Part shown: positions 1 through 5,184 of the stretch, in pieces | Numbering within the stretch: the stretch's first letter is position 1 | How the letters are laid out: each line of letters starts with the position of its first letter | DNA from: Synergistaceae bacterium | GTDB lineage: Bacteria; Synergistota; Synergistia; Synergistales; Thermovirgaceae | Reading direction: 5' to 3' | DNA length: 5,198 nucleotides | Assembly (NCBI GenBank): GCA_003446665.1 | Contig: DMCT01000034.1 | Location: 1 to 5,198 of the forward strand | Made by a program: the position numbers and the translations under genes | Notes under the pieces: generated by a model | The model's database searches: none | The model's input: the letters and a program-made list of their open reading frames with translations, nothing else | What the model was told of the DNA's origin: nothing

Positions 1-47
1 AAGAAGAGATAAAATTGATCAGGAAGGAACTTGATGTTTTCCTGTGA
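1..47 (+). CDS. C-terminal end of an unidentified upstream gene (partial)
   Basis: Reading from base 3, the window opens in frame as EEIKLIRKELDVFL followed by a TGA stop at 45-47. The charged, leucine-rich tail looks like a natural helical C-terminus. The TGA overlaps a GTG at 44-46 (GTGA), the usual arrangement of translationally coupled genes in one operon. The other two forward frames stop at 10-12 and 32-34 and could also be gene ends, so the assignment is not certain. Fourteen residues are too few to name the product. A tetrapyrrole-pathway gene would be a natural partner for the hemB-like gene downstream, but nothing in this fragment shows it. Confidence 0.45.
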   Translation, partial: EEIKLIRKELDVFL

Positions 48-51
48 GGTG
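46..51 (+). promoter_or_regulatory. Ribosome binding site deciding the hemB-like start
   Basis: GAGGTG is an exact 6-base match to the anti-Shine-Dalgarno complement and lies 7 nt before TTG at 59. The competing GTG start at 44 has only AGGAAGG at 21-27, about 16 nt away, which is too far to be ideal. This site therefore favours TTG59, although GTG44 would give the tidy 4-nt overlap with the upstream stop. Confidence 0.5.
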
Positions 52-58
52 TTTTGCC

Positions 59-1000
59 TTGAAAGGAAGAATAAAAGCTGTAAATTCCACTTCCCTGGGC
101 CCTGAGCATTTGGTCATGCCGCTTTTTGTTTTGCCGGGGAGAGAACGTTGTCTCCCTTCGAAGGCCATTGAGGGGGTAGAATTGTTCTCGGCCGATGCGT
201 TGAAGGAACCTGTTGAAAGGGCTCTTTCAGCAGGAGTGAGAAATTTTCTGCTTTTCGGCCATTATGAAGAAGGAAAGGACAATGACGGCACACCTGCTTC
301 CGACCCAAAAGGGCCCGTTCAAACGGCCCTCAGGCTTTTGACCTCCGCCTGGCCTGAAGCGCTTTTTTTCACCCATGTATCCCTTTCCCACGCGTCCAGT
401 CACGGCTTTAACGTCTGCCTCGATGCTTCCGGCAAACCAGATATAGAAAAAACGCGCAGACGTTTTCTTGATATTGCTGCAAGTCACCTGGAAGCCGGTG
501 CACACGGCATTGTTCCGCTTTTCCTTGAGAAGGGTTTCGTGCGCGTTTTGAGAAAGACTATGGACGAAACGGGCTTCGCGGAAAGGTATATCTTGAGCTA
601 CGGTGCCAAATATGATTCGGCCTTGTATGGACCTTTCAACGCTTCTACGTCAATCACGGAAGAAGGCATGCCCAGTGAACAGATCGACCCGACCGATATA
701 AAATCAGCCCTTGAAAAAGCGGAAGCCGATTTAACGGAGGGAGCTTCTGCTCTCATCGTCAAACCGGCTTTGCCCTACCTTGATATCATTGCACGCTTAC
801 GTTCGAATTTCGACATCCCCTTGATAGGGTGGATGGTGAGCGGCGAGTATATGATGGTCAAATCGGCAGCTCAAAGGAACATCTGCGATGAGCGGAGGAC
901 TTTTCTGGAATTACACCGCTCTATCTTTCGAGCCGGATCACACAAGATCATCACCTACGACGCGGTACGCGTCGCCGGTTGGCTCAGGGAAGATTTTTGA
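59..1000 (+). CDS. HemB-like protein (porphobilinogen synthase homologue with altered active site)
   Basis: This is a homologue of porphobilinogen synthase (5-aminolevulinate dehydratase), which joins two aminolevulinates in cytoplasmic tetrapyrrole synthesis. From TTG59 it has 313 residues, close to the usual 320-330. GTG44 would add five residues. Family landmarks in order are PLFV (21-24), the SHG remnant of the metal loop (114-116), LSYGAKY with Schiff-base Lys184, VKPALPYLDII with Schiff-base Lys235, VSGEY with Ser261, and TY with Tyr300. In the metal loop the usual Asp and Cys/Asp ligands are replaced: His106, Ser108 and Ser110, with Phe-Asn-Val after SHG instead of His-Cys-Gly. The usual APSxMMDG stretch has become VPLFLEKG, with Lys158 where Asp is expected. 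The arginine after YGPF is Asn194, and the second A-site arginine is also absent. The fold and P-site look intact, while the metal site and A-site do not. Homology is certain; normal catalytic activity is doubtful. It could be a changed enzyme, a regulator or a decaying copy, though the reading frame is open throughout. It converges on mrp with 46 bp between stops and no clear terminator. Confidence 0.85.
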   Translation: MKGRIKAVNSTSLGPEHLVMPLFVLPGRERCLPSKAIEGVELFSADALKEPVERALSAGVRNFLLFGHYEEGKDNDGTPASDPKGPVQTALRLLTSAWPEALFFTHVSLSHASSHGFNVCLDASGKPDIEKTRRRFLDIAASHLEAGAHGIVPLFLEKGFVRVLRKTMDETGFAERYILSYGAKYDSALYGPFNASTSITEEGMPSEQIDPTDIKSALEKAEADLTEGASALIVKPALPYLDIIARLRSNFDIPLIGWMVSGEYMMVKSAAQRNICDERRTFLELHRSIFRAGSHKIITYDAVRVAGWLREDF

Positions 1001-1046
1001 AGAAGCCGCTGCCTTGATCGTCTCCCGCCTTTTGCCTTTCACTTTT

Positions 1047-1904
1047 TTAACCCTTTTGTTTCGCTTCCTCCGGTAGACGTGCCATGAGGGCTTCAGCCAG
1101 ATTTTCCGCAACAGAGTCCCTTACATAATGCTCCAGGCGCCCGGCATCTCCAAGAATTGAAATCTCCTTGTCCACAGGTATTTCGGCCAGAACAGGCACA
1201 TTCCATTTGTCCGAGATTTCCTTGAGGTGACTTGGGCCGAAAAGCTCCCATTTCGCTCCGCACTCGGCACAGAGAACATATCCCATATTCTCCACCAGGC
1301 CCAAAAGCGGGACATCCAGCATCTGCGCCATATGCATCATCTTCTTCACCACCAGCGCAGAAAGACCCTGAGGAGCCGTTACGACGAGCAGACCATCCAG
1401 ATCAATCGTCTGCATGACAGTCAGGGCGGCATCTGCCGTCCCCGGCGGAAGGTCTATGACCAGGTATTCCGTATCACCCCAGTTTACCTCTTCCCAAAAT
1501 TGCCTGAGAACGTTTCCTATAAGTGGTCCGCGCCAGACAACGGGTTTCGTGGGGTCATCGAGCATCAGGTTAATCGACATGACGCGTATTCCGAGCCACG
1601 CTGTCTTCGGTGGCACCACACCGGAGTCGGTACTGAAGGGGACTTCACGAAGGCCCAGAAGCTTCGGAATAGATGGTCCGGTTATGTCGGCGTCAAGGAC
1701 ACCGACTTTCAAGCCCTTTTTTGCAAGCCCGACCGCAAGAAGGGCTGAAACGGTGCTTTTCCCCACCCCTCCCTTACCGCTCCCTACGGCGATTAGGTGC
1801 CTGATGTTTCTCTTTGTTTTTTTTGGCATACCTGAATTCACGCCAGATCCGGTCTCCTGCCGTCCACTGTCTTTGTTGCAACTGCTTGAAAATTTTTCGT
1901 CCAT
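1047..1904 (-). CDS. mrp: Mrp/Nbp35 (ApbC) family Fe-S cluster carrier ATPase
   Basis: This is a cytoplasmic P-loop ATPase of the Mrp/Nbp35/ApbC family. Members bind a [4Fe-4S] cluster at the dimer interface and pass it to apo-proteins. The 285-residue protein has a deviant Walker A motif GKGGVGKST (43-51) with the signature lysine Lys44, DADITGPS (71-78), the WRGP motif (124-127), the Walker B region VIDLPPGTAD (149-158), TAPQ (176-179) and ENMGY (205-209). The cluster-ligating CxxC follows as Cys212 and Cys215. No N-terminal MIP18/DUF59 domain is present. Instead there is a polar tail of about 33 residues with a single Cys9, so this is the short form. The ATG at 1904 is supported by GAGAGG at 1920-1915, which abuts the stop of the NifX-like gene, so translation of the two is probably coupled. 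Standing beside NifX-like and DUF5320 genes is usual for this family in anaerobes. The family assignment is sure; the client proteins are unknown. Confidence 0.95.
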   Translation of the reverse strand: MDEKFSSSCNKDSGRQETGSGVNSGMPKKTKRNIRHLIAVGSGKGGVGKSTVSALLAVGLAKKGLKVGVLDADITGPSIPKLLGLREVPFSTDSGVVPPKTAWLGIRVMSINLMLDDPTKPVVWRGPLIGNVLRQFWEEVNWGDTEYLVIDLPPGTADAALTVMQTIDLDGLLVVTAPQGLSALVVKKMMHMAQMLDVPLLGLVENMGYVLCAECGAKWELFGPSHLKEISDKWNVPVLAEIPVDKEISILGDAGRLEHYVRDSVAENLAEALMARLPEEAKQKG

Positions 1905-1920
1905 TATTACGCTACCTCTC

Positions 1921-2253
1921 CTACGATATTATTGAAAGTTTGCCTTCTTTATAATATGCAAGCGCTTCCGAGCAAGTGCAATCGGCCACCTCGTAAACAG
2001 CCATTCCTACAGCTGAAAGTGCCTCTGCGGCCTTTGGCCCAACGCGGGGAGCGAACACGGCGGACACGCCGCGGCGGGCGAGTTCCTGAACCGCCAACGA
2101 CCCCGCCCCATGGGAAGCCTCAGTCGCTGGGTTCGAAATGGCTTCGACCTCAAGCGTTTCAGAGTCTACGAGAAGAAACCAGGGAGCCCTTGCGAACCTG
2201 CTGGAAACCGCGGCCGAAAGATCCTCCCCTTCAGCGGGAATTGCTATGAGCAT
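1921..2253 (-). CDS. NifX-like dinitrogenase iron-molybdenum cofactor domain protein
   Basis: This 110-residue single-domain protein belongs to the NifX/NifB C-terminal family (COG1433, Nitro_FeMo-Co), small proteins with an RNase H-like fold. The nitrogenase-linked members carry iron-molybdenum cofactor precursors; most stand-alone members have unknown clients. Family signatures are SRFARAPWFLLVD (18-30, the usual RFGRAPYF pattern), the ISNP segment (39-42), GAG (49-51), GV..VF (62-67), GPKA (72-75), G.AVYE (83-88) and EALAYYKEGKL (96-106). A CxC pair at Cys92 and Cys94 sits where relatives often have a plain Thr-containing loop and could bind metal. The ATG at 2253 has GAGGTG 7 nt upstream. 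The next gene, mrp, starts 16 bp after this stop with its ribosome site against the stop codon. No nitrogenase gene is in the window, so nitrogen fixation should not be inferred. A role in iron or Fe-S cluster handling with Mrp is the likeliest reading. Confidence 0.9.
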   Translation of the reverse strand: MLIAIPAEGEDLSAAVSSRFARAPWFLLVDSETLEVEAISNPATEASHGAGSLAVQELARRGVSAVFAPRVGPKAAEALSAVGMAVYEVADCTCSEALAYYKEGKLSIIS

Positions 2254-2321
2254 AGACCAACACCTCTTTTAAATGTCCCTCAATTGAATTTTATTCCTAA
2301 TGAACAAAACAAACCACGAAA

Positions 2322-2359
2322 GTCGGTGAGGGTACATCAACAAACACCCCCTCACCGAC
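2322..2359 (-). terminator. Strong hairpin between DUF5320 and nifX-like genes, likely terminator or attenuator
   Basis: GTCGGTGAGGG (2322-2332) and CCCTCACCGAC (2349-2359) form a perfect 11-bp stem with a 16-nt loop. Read on the minus strand, the stem is followed by TTTCGTGGTTTGTTTTGTTC, which is rich in T but interrupted. It sits about 100 bp past the DUF5320 stop and 68 bp before the NifX-like start. It may therefore end or thin out transcription after the first gene, giving more DUF5320 than NifX and Mrp. On the + strand no T-tract follows, so a rightward terminator is unlikely. A processing or stabilising hairpin is an alternative. Confidence 0.5.
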
Positions 2360-2457
2360 GTAATAATAGGTGTTAACTGGAAACTACACGCACCCTGCCT
2401 ACCTTGCCCGAACCACAGTACTTACTTTGTCCGAATGATCTTAAACATGCAGAACAA

Positions 2458-2811
2458 TTACTCGCTGTCTTTTTCTTCCATCTCTGAAAGGCGTTTCTCG
2501 ATATTACGGAACTCGCTTCGAAGCTCCTCCGCTTCCTGTTTCAAAAATTCACGCTCCTCATCCGGCACCATCTCCCCTGCGTAGGGATAAGGATACGGCA
2601 TTGGTGGAACAGGATATCCCGGAGCGTTAAAACGGTTGCGCCATCTGCGGCCTCCACCCCACCATCCTGCTCCGTATCCTCTTCCACGGCCAAACCCGCC
2701 ATACGGCCAGGGATTCATATACCCAGGAACGGTATAGCCTGCACAGTAACCAGCCCTGCGGCCTGTCATCGGTCCGAACCCTGCAGGTCCTGTACGATCT
2801 CCACGAGGCAT
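2458..2811 (-). CDS. DUF5320 family protein, Gly/Arg/aromatic-rich with C-terminal coiled coil
   Basis: This 117-residue protein has the hallmark DUF5320 start MPRGDRTGPAGFGPMTGRRA, followed by GYCAGY (21-26) and PGYMNP (29-34). Residues 35-61 are a low-complexity stretch rich in Gly, Arg, Trp and Tyr, and 64-79 are rich in Pro and Tyr (PYPYPY). The tail (83-117) is highly charged with heptad-like spacing and should form a helix or coiled coil. The only cysteine is Cys23. No signal peptide or membrane segment is visible. The family is common in anaerobes beside NifX-like and Mrp genes, but its function is not established. A role as a small oligomeric partner or scaffold for these proteins is my inference. 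The ATG is well supported: AGGAGG at 2825-2820 with an 8-nt spacer. It is the first gene after a good promoter with a Fur-like operator, and a hairpin separates it from the NifX-like gene. Confidence 0.85.
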   Translation of the reverse strand: MPRGDRTGPAGFGPMTGRRAGYCAGYTVPGYMNPWPYGGFGRGRGYGAGWWGGGRRWRNRFNAPGYPVPPMPYPYPYAGEMVPDEEREFLKQEAEELRSEFRNIEKRLSEMEEKDSE

Positions 2812-2833
2812 GATTTACCCCTCCTTTATTATT

Positions 2834-2852
2834 GATAATTATTTTCATTATT
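2834..2852. promoter_or_regulatory. Candidate Fur box covering the DUF5320 transcription start
   Basis: The 19 bases here match 15 of 19 positions of the classical Fur box GATAATGATAATCATTATC; both outer GATAAT/ATTAT arms are present apart from the last base. It can also be read as tandem hexamers GATAAT, TATTTT, CATTAT, TATTCT from 2834 to 2857, two of which fit NATWAT perfectly. It begins directly after the -10 element of the leftward promoter and covers the predicted start near 2846, the classic position for repression by Fe(II)-Fur. The stretch is AT-rich, which raises the odds of a chance match, but its position argues for function. Confidence 0.5.
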
Positions 2853-2881
2853 ATTCTATTCTTCGACTCTACTTATGTCAA
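2853..2881 (-). promoter_or_regulatory. Sigma70-type promoter for DUF5320 (possibly also nifX-like and mrp)
   Basis: On the minus strand a perfect -35 TTGACA (2881-2876) is followed by a 17-nt spacer and -10 TAGAAT (2858-2853), five of six consensus bases. The expected start is near 2846, giving a leader of about 35 nt that contains the strong AGGAGG of DUF5320. No comparably good promoter was found between the DUF5320 and NifX-like genes, so this one probably also serves them by read-through. Confidence 0.7.
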
Positions 2882-3004
2882 CGGGCTTTTTCGCCTTTAT
2901 GGCAAGGAAAGATACAAAGTGAAGCAAAATTCCTGGAGTAATGCGGATAAAACCGCCTGTCCCCCCTTGAAAATAAATTGAGGGCTGTTTTAAATCAGAA
3001 CTAT

Positions 3005-3023
3005 CCCTCTTATTGATAAAGGG
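3005..3023. promoter_or_regulatory. Dyad just upstream of the feoAB -35, possible operator
   Basis: CCCTcTTATtgATAAAGGG is an 8+8 inverted repeat with one unpaired C. It ends 2 bp before the -35 hexamer at 3026. Its core TTATTGATAA (3010-3019) is identical to bases 2829-2838, which overlap the Fur-like site of the divergent promoter. A protein that binds both promoters is conceivable. The site does not match a full Fur box. Confidence 0.3.
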
Positions 3024-3025
3024 TC

Positions 3026-3054
3026 TTGACAAGGCACGGCAAGGCAGGTATGGT
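3026..3054 (+). promoter_or_regulatory. Sigma70-type promoter for feoAB
   Basis: A perfect -35 TTGACA (3026-3031), a 17-nt spacer and -10 TATGGT (3049-3054, four of six consensus bases) lie 68 bp before the feoA start. The expected transcription start is near 3061, giving a leader of about 60 nt. The weak -10 leaves room for control by an activator or repressor at the dyad just upstream. Confidence 0.55.
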
Positions 3055-3104
3055 TCTAAGAGTTTGGAAAGGCTAACTTTTAATCTTACACAATCGTTGC
3101 TGGC

Positions 3105-3111
3105 AAGGAGG
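3105..3111 (+). promoter_or_regulatory. Ribosome binding site deciding the feoA GTG start
   Basis: AAGGAGG lies 10 nt before GTG at 3122. The next in-frame ATG (3140, residue 7) has no comparable site, and the residues from GTG fit the usual FeoA N-terminus, so GTG is preferred. Confidence 0.7.
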
Positions 3112-3121
3112 CTCTTTTACT

Positions 3122-3367
3122 GTGGAAACATCTCTTTATATGCTCAAAAGCGGAGAAAAGGCGGAAATCCTGGCCATGCCGCCGGGTATGTGCGGAAGGC
3201 GTCTTGAGGCAATCGGACTCCGTACCGGGAAAATAGTCCAAAAGGTGTCGGGGATACCATTTCGGGGCCCCATAATTCTCGATATAGACGGACGCCACGT
3301 AGCCATAGGCCACGGCGCCGCTGGGAAAATCCTCGTCAAACCCTTGGAAACGGATGTCCGGGCATGA
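3122..3367 (+). CDS. feoA: FeoA, SH3-like accessory protein of Fe(II) transport
   Basis: This 81-residue cytoplasmic protein has the FeoA SH3-like fold and normal family length (75-85). The family pattern is clear: LKSGEKAEI (8-16), RRLEAIGLRTG (26-36), the central strand with FRGPIIL (47-53), and DGRHVAIGHGAAGKILV (56-72). FeoA proteins bind the cytoplasmic part of FeoB and are needed for Fe(II) uptake, though the exact mechanism is debated. The gene starts with GTG behind AAGGAGG and overlaps feoB by four bases (ATGA at 3364-3367), so FeoA and FeoB are translationally coupled. It is the first gene after the rightward promoter. Confidence 0.93.
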   Translation: METSLYMLKSGEKAEILAMPPGMCGRRLEAIGLRTGKIVQKVSGIPFRGPIILDIDGRHVAIGHGAAGKILVKPLETDVRA

Positions 3368-5184
3368 AGAATTACTGTTCCTCCTGCCCGGCAGGTACCG
3401 GGAGCTGTCACTCCTGTATTAAAACACACCCCGACATGATCCGGATCCAAGACGAGTGCAATAAAAAAATCCTCCTCGTCGGAAACCCCAATGTAGGAAA
3501 GAGCGTCCTTTTCAGCCGACTTACGGGAGTGCATGCAATTTCATCTAACTACCCTGGCACAACGGTGAGTTTCACCCAGGGGCGGTTCCGCCACGGCGAC
3601 GAGTGTTACCAACTTATAGACGTTCCAGGCGCTTACACTCTGGACCCTACGAATGAAGCAGAAATGGTGGCAAAGCGGATAATTGAAGAAGGTTGCGACA
3701 TCGTAATCCTGACCATCGATGCCTGTGCGCTGGAACGCAACCTTTACCTGGCTCTGCAGGTGATAGAAAAGGGAGCCAACGTGATCGTAGCCCTGAACAT
3801 GGTGGACGAGGCACGGCACGAAGGAATCCAGCTCAACATCGAAGCACTGGAAAAAGAGTTGGGTGTTCCCGTTGTTCCTACGGTAGCCGTTTCCGGGCAC
3901 GGTATAAGCGAACTTGTAAACAGGTTGCCCGAAAGCAGGCCGGGCAGTTTTTTGGAAATGGACCCCGAAACCCGGTGGAAGACCATAGGGAAAATAATAG
4001 GCAAGGTGCAGACCGTCACACACAGGCATCACTCGCTGAAAGATCGTTTCGAGGACGCAAGCGTCCACCCTTTCTGGGGGGCCGTCATCGGCGCGACAGT
4101 TATATTGGCCAGCTTCATGGTGATTCGCCGGTTGGGCGAAGGGGCAATAGATCTTGTCTTCGACCCGATTTTCGAGTCCTTCCTGCTACCGGTTTTGAAC
4201 AGGCTCTCCACGGTACTTGGCCCCGGCAGTTTGTTTCACTCTCTGCTTTTGGGCACCCTCATCGACGGGTCTTTGGATTTTGAACAAAGCTTCGGCCTGC
4301 TTACAACGGGACTTTACGTCCCAATCGTCATGGTTTTGCCCTACGTGGTGGCCTTTTACGCTGTTTTGAGCCTTCTGGAAGATTCAGGTTACCTTCCCCG
4401 CCTCGCGGTACTTTTCGACTCGCTCATGCACAAGGTAGGGCTGCACGGATTTGCCATCGTACCCAACCTGCTCGGGTTGGGTTGCAACGTCCCCGGAATC
4501 CTGGCCACCAGGGTCCTGGAATCGCCAAGGGAACGTTTCATAGCGGCAACATTAATATCGGTAGCCGTCCCATGCGCCGGGTTGCAGGCAATGATTTTCG
4601 GAGCATTAGGAACACTGGGAGGCAAATATGTACTCATGGTCTATGGCGCCCTGGTGATGGCCTGGGTGATTCTCGGGAAAATACTTCATGCCCTTCTTCC
4701 AGGTTACAGTCCGGAGCTGGTTGTCGAGATTCCACCTTACAGGGTGCCTTCTTTGAAGGGGCTGGGCTTTAAACTATGGTTCCGGGTCAAGGGCTTTATC
4801 TTTGAGGCCATACCATTGGTGCTCTTGGGGGTTCTTTTAGTCAACGGGCTGTACCTTTTCGGCGTAATGGATGTATTTTCCCAATTTCTTGATCCGTTCT
4901 TTCGGACAGTTCTCGGACTCCCGTCCACGGCCGTAGGGCCGATCCTGCTGGGGCTGCTCAGAAAGGACGTCGCAGTCGGTATGCTCCTGCCCCTCGGTCT
5001 CGAGGCTTCGCAGCTTGTAATCGCCGTCGTGGTACTCGCCATGACCTTCCCCTGTATCGCCACATTCATCGTATTGTGGAAGGAACTGGGCCTCAGGAAA
5101 ATGTTTGCCAGCGTAGGCGTCATGATTTTGACGGCTCTTGCCGCCGGGGCCTCGTTGAACGCTCTTTTCCTTCTTCTTGGATGA
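3364..5184 (+). CDS. feoB: FeoB, GTP-dependent Fe(II) permease, short divergent form with N-terminal Cys cluster
   Basis: This is an inner-membrane ferrous-iron transporter with a cytoplasmic G domain. Residues 1-35 are a Cys-rich extension (Cys5, 8, 15, 18 and 32, two CxxC pairs). The G domain follows: G1 GNPNVGKS (40-47), NYPGTT (62-67), G3 DVPG (86-89), G4 NMVD (145-148) and a G5-like AVSG (175-178). A short linker leads to the membrane part from about 237, with hydrophobic segments near 237-254, 312-338, 358-382, 393-415, 422-445, 478-502, 520-545 and 551-572. The first Gate motif is typical (EDSGYLPR 339-346, GLGCNVP 371-377 with Cys374). In the second, Cys404 is present, but the usual SCGARLPVY-like stretch reads VPCAGLQAM, without its arginine. 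FPCIAT (562-567) is conserved. At 606 residues it is shorter than E. coli FeoB (773). The ATG overlaps the feoA stop. Fe(II) is the likely substrate; the altered gate leaves room for another divalent metal. Confidence 0.93.
   Translation: MKNYCSSCPAGTGSCHSCIKTHPDMIRIQDECNKKILLVGNPNVGKSVLFSRLTGVHAISSNYPGTTVSFTQGRFRHGDECYQLIDVPGAYTLDPTNEAEMVAKRIIEEGCDIVILTIDACALERNLYLALQVIEKGANVIVALNMVDEARHEGIQLNIEALEKELGVPVVPTVAVSGHGISELVNRLPESRPGSFLEMDPETRWKTIGKIIGKVQTVTHRHHSLKDRFEDASVHPFWGAVIGATVILASFMVIRRLGEGAIDLVFDPIFESFLLPVLNRLSTVLGPGSLFHSLLLGTLIDGSLDFEQSFGLLTTGLYVPIVMVLPYVVAFYAVLSLLEDSGYLPRLAVLFDSLMHKVGLHGFAIVPNLLGLGCNVPGILATRVLESPRERFIAATLISVAVPCAGLQAMIFGALGTLGGKYVLMVYGALVMAWVILGKILHALLPGYSPELVVEIPPYRVPSLKGLGFKLWFRVKGFIFEAIPLVLLGVLLVNGLYLFGVMDVFSQFLDPFFRTVLGLPSTAVGPILLGLLRKDVAVGMLLPLGLEASQLVIAVVVLAMTFPCIATFIVLWKELGLRKMFASVGVMILTALAAGASLNALFLLLG

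Larger units (their letters stand above)
2812..3121. other. Divergent intergenic control region between DUF5320 and feoA
   Basis: This 310-bp stretch contains no convincing gene. Its left part holds the leftward promoter, Fur-like operator and DUF5320 leader. Its right part holds a dyad, the rightward promoter and a leader of roughly 60 nt for feoA. The middle (about 2882-3004) has only weak structure: GCGG/CCGC around a 6-nt gap at 2943-2956, and CCCTTGA (2964-2970) facing TTGAGGG (2978-2984), which pairs over 7 bp with two G-U pairs. I recognise no riboswitch or small RNA there. The two -35 elements lie about 145 bp apart, so the promoters do not overlap. Confidence 0.6.

Noticed and set aside
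958..974. CGACGCG and CGCGTCG around a 3-nt loop near the end of the hemB-like gene
   Set aside because: A perfect 7-bp palindrome, but it lies within the coding sequence and the T5 run comes about 20 nt later, so it does not fit an intrinsic terminator.
1227..1935. Long + strand open frames (two of 173 codons) opposite mrp
   Set aside because: They are antisense to a well-conserved Mrp gene, lack recognisable domains and are shadows of its codon use.
1921..2253. Evidence for nitrogen fixation from the FeMo-cofactor domain
   Set aside because: Stand-alone members of this family are widespread in non-fixers, and no nif structural or assembly gene is visible.
2254..2321. Separate promoter for the nifX-like gene on the minus strand
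   Set aside because: A TAAAAT-like -10 exists, but no acceptable -35 lies at 16-18 nt, so I could not support it.
2964..2984. CCCTTGA/TTGAGGG hairpin followed by CTGTTTT on the + strand
   Set aside because: Terminator-like in shape, but the stem has two G-U pairs, the T-run is short, and no rightward gene lies upstream to be ended.
3013..3207. Small + strand frame beginning in the feoA leader
   Set aside because: It overlaps the promoter and runs into feoA in another frame; no suitable ribosome site and no recognisable motif.
3136..3534. Minus-strand open frame of 132 codons opposite feoA and the feoB start
   Set aside because: It is antisense to conserved feoA/feoB coding sequence and shows no family motif.
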